NCBI RefSeq assembly: GCF_963678635.1
Contig: NC_087071.1
Span: 36,850,438 to 36,914,437, forward strand
Length of the DNA stretch: 64,000 nt
Source: Symsagittifera roscoffensis
Taxonomy: Eukaryota > Xenacoelomorpha > Acoela > Convolutidae
Direction: 5' to 3'
Part shown: positions 55,698 to 64,000 of the stretch, piece by piece
How positions within the stretch are numbered: position 1 is the first letter of the stretch
Layout of the letters: every line of letters begins with the position of its first letter
Made by a program: the position numbers and the translations under genes
The notes under the pieces: model-generated
Database searches by the model: none
The model's input: only the letters and a program-made list of their open reading frames with translations
What the model was told of the DNA's origin: nothing

Positions 55698-56089
55698 CTG
55701 TTCAAGGGATTGTCAAAATGATCCTAATATAACACAATTTATCCACAGGGGAAAGGACCAACATACCAGCTGTACAATTACTCACGGAGAACCGTTGTTG
55801 TGTCTAATATTTGTCGCAATTTCAAATGTTTCAATTCAAATGTGGGGGGATTTCGCAAGTGTGACAGATTTATCCGCACTCAGTAAAAAGAGAAAACAAG
55901 ATTGCTCGTATCAGGGCGGAGCCCTGAAAGTTCTGACTGCCTTTTAACATTTATGGAGCAGTAATAACATAAACAACATTAAAAAATCATATGAAATAAA
56001 TTAAAATGAAAAACATTTTTTTTTCTAAAATTTGAAAAAAATTTTCCGTGAAAATCATCCCCCACACGCCATACAGAGTACAAAACAAT

Positions 56090-56445
56090 AGATTTCGCTC
56101 GTTGTAACAAATCAATTGGGGCAAAGAAGCTTCTTTCAACCAGTTTGGAACGATTTCTAAGACGGATTAAATCTCCGCTTACGCGTTAATAGCGCGAATT
56201 ATATCGCGCGTCAATTGTCCCAAATTGGTCAAAATGGCAAAAATGGCACTCTTTAAACCCTCATACATTTACGAAAAATGATCACAGATGAAATAACTTT
56301 TCAAATTAAAGCTCAGGACAACAATACTTTTTGAATAATTTTTTAAAATCTTGTCAAAAATGGCTAGTTAAAAAGTCGAAATTTGTCTGAAGGAAAAAAC
56401 ACCCATCTCGAGCACAAATATTCCATTACTTTCGTATCGAAAGTC
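56090..56445. repeat. R repeat, best-preserved copy
   Basis: The fullest copy of dispersed repeat R: 'gacggattaaatctccgctt', 'acgcgttaatagcgcgaatt', 'tgatcacag(g/a)tgaaata', 'aagtcgaaatttgtctgaag', 'ctcgagcacaaatattcc'. Other copies: about 310-560 (inverted), 2960-3225, 50910-51200 (inverted), 58960-59225, 60990-61250 and 63010-63350. No protein is encoded; it is probably an ancient non-autonomous element. Confidence 0.8.
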
Positions 56446-58298
56446 GAAACAATAAAAGATTACAATGGATTTTATTGTCAGTCTCCATAAGTTTCAAAAA
56501 GAATTGATCATAATCAATTAAAATTGGATCATAATGTTACTACTTTTCGAAACAATAAAAATCAAAATAATCGATTTATGAAATTTTTTTCTCAATTTTA
56601 TTTGATTTATAATCCATTATGATGGAAAATTATCCATTATTATTGAACAAACTTCAACGTTTGATTTCATTTTAATTTTGTTTTGTCTTGTGTGCTTTTC
56701 AGTTGGTTACCGAACTAAAAGAAACTTTAATTTTGTACTTAAAACCACCAGCGGATTTAGGAAGACGGCGTCGGAGGGCCAACACCTCCCCCCCTTCTCT
56801 CTGGGATTCCATGCCTGCCGACCCAAAAGGTATCCCCATTTTCCTCCCACTATTTTGACATCCCCTCACTAGTTTGAGGTCCCCCCACTATTCACTATTT
56901 TGAGATATCCATTTTTGTTGACGAACCCTAAAAATGTTCTAAAGGCGACTTCGGCGCCAAATTATACTAGATTTGAGGGGGAGCACGCGCCGCAAAAATG
57001 CAATTTATTTGGTCAAAATTTTCCAAAGAGTGCCAAGAAACGCCTTTTTGTACGTTTTTTTGTCAAAATTTTGCATGCGGCGCAAAAAAAATGACAAAAA
57101 CAGGATTTTCATAATGCCTTGGGAGAGCTTGGAATCAATCTAGTCAACATTTATAGGATTTAGGAGACGGTTTTTCTTATGTCAGTCGAATTTACTTTCT
57201 GAGCTCTCCCAAATCACAATGCAGTCTCTTTTTCATTGTATAAAATTTTCCAGAACAGCGGTTTTAGGCATTTGAAAAAAGATTTGAAAACAAATTGCGA
57301 TTTTCTTGGCTCCCCTAAAATTGTGTATGGGTATTGACGCCGATGCCACCTTTAAAAACACTACAAGTACAATCCTAACAAAAGCGATTGAGCTAAACAT
57401 TGCTGAATTGTAACCGATGCTCGAGCTTAACATTGCTAAAGTATTGCTGGTCATTACTGATTTGCTCAATAATATCAATACGGAATTCGAACGAAAAAAC
57501 ATGGCCGAAAAAAGCTTGTTAGAACTTTCTTAAACTTGGACCAGTATAACAAGCTACAAACCAACTGAAAACAAACCAAAATTTTCTCGAGCAAATTTAG
57601 CTGAGGTAACCCGGGTAGACGTCGCAGAGATAGTCTCAAGTCTGATTCAGCATCAATTCAGGAATCAGTGCTGGAAATATACTGATCATGGATAATTAGC
57701 CGATGACTGGGGCCTGAAACAGCAAAAATTATCTCTCCTACGCCAACCCAAAAGATATTTTTAGCTTTTTGTTTCCCTGTGGTTGAGATAAAAAGCCAAT
57801 CTTTTCCCAATGTTTCTCCGCATTTTACTGCAGAACTTTTCAATAACTTCTGCAGACTGCGCAGAATTTTCAATAGTTCTGTTTTACTAGGAGAAAAATT
57901 AAAGTCAAAGAAAAATAGCCGGTGATTGCACAAGTAGCACAGAAGGTTCCAAGCACAATCACAAAAAAAAACAAATAATGGAATTTTGATTTTTTTTCAT
58001 TAAATTACAAACACGTTGAACGTTAGTTAATTAGGTAGAGTTTTGAGAAAAAAGCTGGAGAAGTTAACGAGCAAAAGCAAGTTGTTGTTTTTAAGTGCTT
58101 AGTGTTTTGTTAAGTTTTCGTGAATGGAAGATGAAGATAAATGCATATGGTCAAGTGATTTGAAGTACGTTTATACATGATCACATGGATGGAACGAAAC
58201 CAAACGAAGGCTAATAATTGTTCAGCACGTCCAGTGCTCTCTGTACAAGTGTTGAGCACGTAGAAGCCAAAATAGCCATTTCAGTAAATAGTACCAAG

Positions 58299-58533
58299 TT
58301 AAGCTGCCAAAAATTCGCATTTACTCGTGATAATTGCATCATATATAGATGTAATAATTTGAATGAACGAGAAATAAGGGTCATCGCAACCGATCACAGA
58401 ATTGGATTCAGTACGCCAGTCGTCACAGGCAATTGTTGCATTATAATAGTTCTCCCTTGTGTCATAAAGACCAGGCCCAAACACGTCTCCTAGAGTATCC
58501 AGCTGAATAAAATTGGCTTCTGAGTAATCGGGC
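58299..58533 (-). CDS. Candidate coding exon, unit B
   Basis: The same exon with the longer C-terminus (ends CEFLAA). A partial duplication of about 32 bp around 58534-58570 has copied the acceptor CTTGAACAG. The nearer acceptor would shift the phase relative to the other units, so this copy may be damaged. Confidence 0.45.
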
Positions 58534-60345
58534 CTGTTCAAGGGTTCTGAGTAATCGAGTATCTGTTCAAGGGATTGTCAAAATCATCCTAATATAACAC
58601 AATTTATCCACAGGGGAAAGGATCAACATACCAGCTGTACAATTATTCACGGATAATCGTTGTTGTGTCTAATATTTGTCGCAATTTCAAATGTTTCAAT
58701 TCAAATGTGGGGGGATTTCGCAAGTGTGATAGATTGATCCGCACTCAGTAAAAAGAGAAAACAAGATTGCTCGTATCAGGGCGAAGCCTTGAAAGTTCTG
58801 ACTGCTTTTTAACGTTTATGGAGCAGTAATAACATAAACAACATAAAAAAATTAAATGAAATAAATTAAAATTAAAAACTTTTTTTTTTTAAATTTGAAA
58901 ATTTTTCTATAAAAAATCATCCCCCCACACGCCATATAAAGTATGAAACAAGAGATTTCGCTCGTTGTAACAAATCAATTATGGCAAATAAACTTCTTTC
59001 AACCAGTTTGGAACAATTTCTAAGACGGATTAAATCTCCGCTTACGCGTTAATAGCGAGAATTGTATCACGCGTCAATAGTCCCAAATTGGTCAAAATGG
59101 CCAAAATGGCTATCTTCAAACCCTCATAACTTTACGAAAAATGATCACAGGTGAAATATCTTTTTAAATTTTAGTTCAAGACAACAATAGCTTTCGAACG
59201 ATAAAAAAATTCCGTCAAAAATGGCTTCTTATGTCGGTCGAATTTACTTTCTGAGCTCTCCCAACGCAGTCTTTATTTCATTGTATAAAATTTTCCAGAA
59301 CAGTGGTTTTTAGGCATTTGAAAAAAGATTTAAAAACGAATTGCGTTTTTCTTGGCTTCCCTAATAATTTGTTTGGGTATTGACGCCGATGCCACCTTGA
59401 AAAACATTACAAGTACAATCCTAATAAAAGCGTTTGAGCTAAACATTGCTGAATTGTAACCGATGCTCGAGTTTAACATTGCTAAAGTACTGCTGGTCAT
59501 TACTGATTTGCTCATTAATATCAATACGGAAATTGAACAAAAAAACATTGGCCGAAAAAAGCTTGTTAGATTTTTCTCAAATTTGGACCAGTATAACGAA
59601 TTACAAACCAACTGAAAACAAACCAAAATATTATCGAGCAAATTTAGCTGAGGTAACCCGGGTAGACCTCGCAGAGATAGTCTCAGCCCTGATTCAGCAT
59701 CAAGTCAGGAATCAGTACTGCAAATATACTGATCATGGATAATTAGCCACTGACTGGGGCCTGAAACAGCCAAAATTATCTCTCCTACGCCAAACCAGGA
59801 GATATTTTTAGCTTTTTGTTTCCCTGTGATTGAGATAAAAAGCCAATTCTTTCCCAATGTTTCTCCGCACTTTACTGCAGAACTTTTCAATATCTTCTGC
59901 AGACTGTGCAGAATTTTCATTAATTCTGTTATACTAAGAGAAAAGACAAAGTTAAAGAAAAATAGCCGGTGATTGCACAAGTAGCAGAAAAGGTTCCAAG
60001 CACTATCACAAAAAGAATAAATAATAGATTTTTTAATTTTCCTTTAAATAATAAACACGTAGAAGGTTAGTAAATTAAGTAGATTTTTAGTGAAAAAACT
60101 GGAGAAGTTAACGAGCAAAAGCAAGTTGTTGTTTTTAAGTTCTTTGTGTTTTGTTAAGTTTTCGTGAATGGAAGATGAAGATAAATGCATATGGTCAAGT
60201 GATTTGAAGTACGTTTATACATGATCACATGGATGGAATGAAACCAAAAAAAGACTAATAACTGTTCAGCACGTCCAGTGTTCTCTGTTCAAGTGTTGAG
60301 CACGTAGAAGCCAAAACAGCCATTTCAGTAAATAGTACCAATAAG

Positions 60346-60587
60346 TTAAGCTGCCAAAATATCGCATTTGCTCGTGATAATTGCATCATATATAGGTGTA
60401 ATAAATGAAATCAACGAGAAATAAGGGTCATCGCAACCGATCACAGAATTGGATTCAGTACGCCAGTCGTCACAGGCAATTGTTGCATTATAATAGTTCT
60501 CCCTTGTGTCATAAAGACCAGGCCCAAACACGTCTCCTAGAGTATCCAGCTGAATAAAATTGGCTTCTGAGTAATCGGGCTGAGTAT
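60346..60587 (-). CDS. Candidate coding exon, unit C
   Basis: The acceptor precedes 60587, phase 1. A longer form of 80 codons ends CDILAA. The codon that is TAA in units A and D is TCA here. The phase matches a possible 37-bp exon at 60657-60693 with donor GTATGT. Confidence 0.55.
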
Positions 60588-62430
60588 CTGTTCAAGGGAT
60601 TGTCAAAATGATCCTAATATAACACAATTTATCCACAGTGGAAAGGACCAACATACCAGCTGTACAATTATTCACGGAGAACCGTTGTTGTGTCTAATAT
60701 TTGTCGCAATTTTAAATGTTTCAATTCAAATGTGGGGGGATTTCGCAAGTGTGATAGATTGATCCGCACTCAGTAAAAAGAGAAAACAAGATTGCTCGTA
60801 TCAGGGCGAAGCCCTGAAAGTTCTGACTGCTTTTTAACGTTTATGGAGCAGTAATAACATAAACAACATAAAAAAATTAAATGAAATAAATTAAAATTAA
60901 AAACTTTTTTTTTTTTAATTTGAAAATTTTTCTATAAAAAATCATCCCCCCACACGCCATATAAAGTATGAAACAAGAGATTTCGCTCGTTGTAACAAAT
61001 CAATTATGGCAAATAAACTTCTTTCAACCAGTTTGGAACAATTTCTAAGACGGATTAAATCTCCGCTTACGCGTTAATAGCGAGAATTGTATCACGCGTC
61101 AATAGTCCCAAATTGGTCAAAATGGCCAAAATGGCTATCTTCAAACCCTCATAACTTTACGAAAAATGATCACAGGTAAAATATCTTTTTAAATTTTAGT
61201 TCAAGACAACAATAGCTTTCGAACGATAAAAAAATTCCGTCAAAAATGGCTTCTTATGTCGGTCGAATTTACTTTCTGAGCTCTCCCAACGCAGTCTTTA
61301 TTTCATTGTATAAAATTTTCCAGAACAGTGGTTTTTAGGCATTTGAAAAAAGATTTAAAAACGAATTGCGTTTTTCTTGGCTTCCCTAATAATTTGTTTG
61401 GGTATTGACGCCGATGCCACCTTGAAAAACATTACAAGTACAATCCTAATAAAAGCGTTTGAGCTAAACATTGCTGAATTGTAACCGATGCTCGAGTTTA
61501 ACATTGCTAAAGTATTGCTGGTCATTACTGATTTGCTCATTAATATCAATACGGAAATTGAACAAAAAAACATTGGCCGAAAAAAGCTTGTTAGATTTTT
61601 CTCAAATTTGGACCAGTATAACGAATTACAAACCAACTGAAAACAAACCAAAATATTATCGAGCAAATTTAGCTGAGGTAACCCGGGTAGACCTCGCAGA
61701 GATAGTCTCAGCCCTGACTCAGCATCAAGTCAGGAATCAGTACTGCAAATATACTGATCATGGATAATTAGCCACTGACTGGGGCCTGAAACAGCCAAAA
61801 TCATCTCTCCTACGCCAAACCAGGAGATATTTTTAGCTTTTTGTTTCCCTGTGATTGAGATAAAAAGCCAATTCTTTCCCAATGTTTCTCCGCACTTTAC
61901 TGCAGAACTTTTCAATTTTTTCTGCAGACTGTGCAGAATTTTCATTAATTCTGTTATACTAAGAGAAAAGACAAAGTTAAAGAAAAATAGCCGGTGATTG
62001 CACAAGTAGCAGAAAAGGTTCCAAGCACTATCACAAAAAGAATAAATAATAGATTTTTTAATTTTCCTTTAAATAATAAACACGTAGAAGGTTAGTAAAT
62101 TAAGTAGATTTTTAGTGAAAAAACTGGAGAAGTTAACGAGCAAAAGCAAGTTGTTGTTTTTAAGTTCTTTGTGTTTTGTTAAGTTTTCGTGAATGGAAGA
62201 TGAAGATAAATGCATATGGTCAAGTGATTTGAAGTACGTTTATACATGATCACATGGATGGAATGAAACCAAAAAAAGACTAATAACTGTTCAGCACGTC
62301 CAGTGTTCTCTGTTCAAGTGTTGAGCACGTAGAAGCCAAAACAGCCATTTCAGTAAATAGTACCAATAAGTTAAGCTGCCAAAATATCGCATTTGCTCGT
62401 GATAATTGCATCATATATAGGTGTAATAAA

Positions 62431-62612
62431 TTAAATCAACGAGAAATAAGGGTCATCGCAACCGATCACAGAATTGGATTCAGTACGCCAGTCGTCACAG
62501 GCAATTGTTGCATTATAATAGTTCTCCCTTGTGTCATAAAGACCAGGCCCAAACACGTCTCCTAGAGTATCCAGCTGAATAAAATTGGCTTCTGAGTAAT
62601 CGGGCTGAGTAT
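62431..62612 (-). CDS. Candidate coding exon, unit D
   Basis: Near-identical to unit C except for the shorter end (TAA 62431-62433, as in unit A). The short and long forms differ by a single codon, so either form may be the intact one. Confidence 0.55.
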
Positions 62613-64000
62613 CTGTTCAAGGGATTGTCAAAATGATCCTAATATAACATAATTGATCCACAGTGGAAAGGACCAACATACCAGCTGTACAATTATTCAC
62701 GGAGAACCGTTGTTGTGTCTAATATTTGTCGCAATTTTAAATGTTTCAATTCAAATGTGGGGGGATTTCGCAAGTGTGATAGATTGATCCGCACTCAGTA
62801 AAAAGAGAAAACAAGATTGCTCGTATCAGGGCGAAGCCCTGAAAGTTCTGACTGCTTTTTAACGTTTATGGAGCAGTAATAACATAAACAACATAAAAAA
62901 ATTAAATGAAATAAATTAAAATTAAAAACTTTTTTTTTTAAATTGAAAATTTTTCTATAAAAAATCATCACCCCACACGCCATATAAAGTATAAAACAAG
63001 AGATTTCGCTCGTTGTAACAAATCAATTATGGCAAATAAGCTTCTTTCAACCAGTTTGGAACGATTTCTAAGACGGATTAAATCTCCGCTTACGCGTTAA
63101 TAGCGCGAATTGTATCACGCGTCAATAGTCCCAAATTGGTCAAAATGGCCAAAATGGCTATCTTCAAACCCTCATAACTTTACAAAAAATGATCACAGGT
63201 GAAATATCTTTTCAAATTTTAGTTCAGGACAACAATAGCTTTCGAACGATAAAAAAATTCCGTCAAAAATGGCTAGTTAAAAAGTCGAAATTTGTCTGAA
63301 GAAAAAAAAACCCATCTCGAGCACAAATATTCCATTACTTTCGTATCGAAAGTCGAAACAATAAAAGATTACAATGGATTTTTAGTGTCAATCTCCATTA
63401 GTTTAAAAAAAATTGATTAAAATCAATTAAAATTGGATCATAGTGTTACTACTTTTCGAAACAAAAAAATCATAATAATCGTTCTCAATCATAATAATTT
63501 TTCTCAATTTTATTTGATTTATAATCAATTATGATGGACAATAATCCATTATTATTCAACAAACTTCATCGTTTCATTTCATTTTAGTTTTGTTTTGTTT
63601 TGTGTGCTTTTCAGTTGGTTACCGAACTAAAAGAAACTTTAATTTTGTACTTAAAGCCACCAGCGGATTTAGAAAGGGGGCGTCGGAGGGCCGACCCCCC
63701 CCCCCCCCACCCCCCTTCTCTCTGGGATTCCACACCTGCCGACCCAAAAGGTCTCCCAATTATCCTGCCACTATTTTGAGATCCCCTCACTAGTTTGAGG
63801 TCCCCCCACTATTCACTATTTTGAGATATCCATTTTTGTTGACGGACCCAAAAAATGTTCTAAAGGCGCTTTCGGCGCCATTTTATACTAAGTTTGAGGA
63901 GAGCACGCGCCGCAAAATTGCAATTTTTTTTTGGTCAAAGTTTTCCAAAGAGTGCCAAGAAACGCCTTTTTTGTAAGTTTTTTTTGTCAAAATTTTGCAT

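Larger units (their letters stand above)
54361..64000. repeat. Tandem array of about 2-kb units (A-D) with an inserted 0.7-kb block
   Basis: Four units start with the landmark '(a/c)tttctgagctctcccaa', followed by 'cagaacag(t/c)ggttttt' at 54443 (A), 57251 (B), 59296 (C) and 61321 (D). B to C is 2045 bp; C to D is 2025 bp with C and D almost identical. Units A and D are followed by the same extra block (56450-57170 and 63355-64000), so the array probably arose from duplications of a larger block. Each unit ends in an R repeat. Confidence 0.9.

Noticed and set aside
59705..62005. The 91-codon frames beginning MCNHRLFFF and the 98-codon plus-strand frames in the tandem units as genes
   Set aside because: Between units A and C changes are mostly non-synonymous, and the better-looking alternative frame has a stop in its first codon in unit A; only the GPGLYDTREN exon shows clear protein-level conservation.
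56678..63793. Frames beginning MFC(L/F)VCFSVGYRTKRNF at 56678 and 63590 as a paired gene
   Set aside because: They belong to the extra block repeated after units A and D, have poly-C length variation inside the frame, and lack conserved downstream exons.
1..64000. CRISPR arrays, operons or prokaryotic systems
   Set aside because: No regularly spaced repeats with unique spacers and no clustered bacterial-type genes; introns and animal retroelements show the DNA is eukaryotic.

Overview
The window is AT-rich genomic DNA from a metazoan, probably an invertebrate. The evidence is GT-AG introns with donors such as GTAAGT and acceptors such as TTTTTAG/TTTCAG, two BEL/Pao retrotransposons (an animal-specific group), a secreted Thr-rich mucin-like gene, and a very high density of dispersed non-coding repeats. 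I cannot name the species. There is no sign of prokaryotic gene organisation, and most short open frames are chance.

Host genes. (1) The last exon of an unknown plus-strand gene lies at 41-123. (2) A small plus-strand gene (1059-3767) encodes a signal peptide followed by about 150 residues of Thr/Glu/Ala repeats. (3) A large minus-strand gene enters from the right. I reconstruct seven exons between 52152 and 14362 whose splice phases all agree, giving one continuous frame of 471 codons plus stop: a helical, HEAT-like part, then Ser-rich, basic and acidic linkers, then a Cys-containing tail. I could not assign it to a family. (4) At 54.4-64 kb a roughly 2-kb unit is repeated four times, each copy carrying one well-preserved candidate coding exon on the minus strand.

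Mobile elements. BEL1 (4792-13760, minus strand, 5-bp target duplication) is a decayed BEL/Pao element. Its LTRs contain tRNA-like Pol III boxes, and it carries an extra ORF upstream of gag. The 27-kb intron between host exons 44497-44786 and 17234-17392 holds two more elements only 15 bp apart. One is an 18.5-kb LTR element (17986-36507). The other, BEL2 (36523-44165), has a lost integrase core and a tandemly duplicated 1.2-kb block containing foreign Gly-rich sequence. Without the two elements the intron would be about 0.9 kb. A 1.7-kb TIR element (48115-49845) and two large palindromes (50086-50451) sit in another intron of the same gene.

The most remarkable object is the 18.5-kb element. 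It has 410-bp LTRs (about 1.5% diverged), a primer-binding site and a 1.2-kb leader. Two ORFs lie upstream of gag. Gag-protease is joined to pol by a canonical -1 slippery heptamer lying inside the protease domain, followed by RT-RNase H-integrase of Ty3/gypsy order. After pol come two tiny membrane ORFs, a Pro/Ser/Thr-rich ORF, an envelope-like glycoprotein, and a further frame of about 600 codons. The copy is inactive (single stops and frameshifts), but its accessory-gene complement resembles a complex retrovirus more than a standard Ty3/gypsy element.
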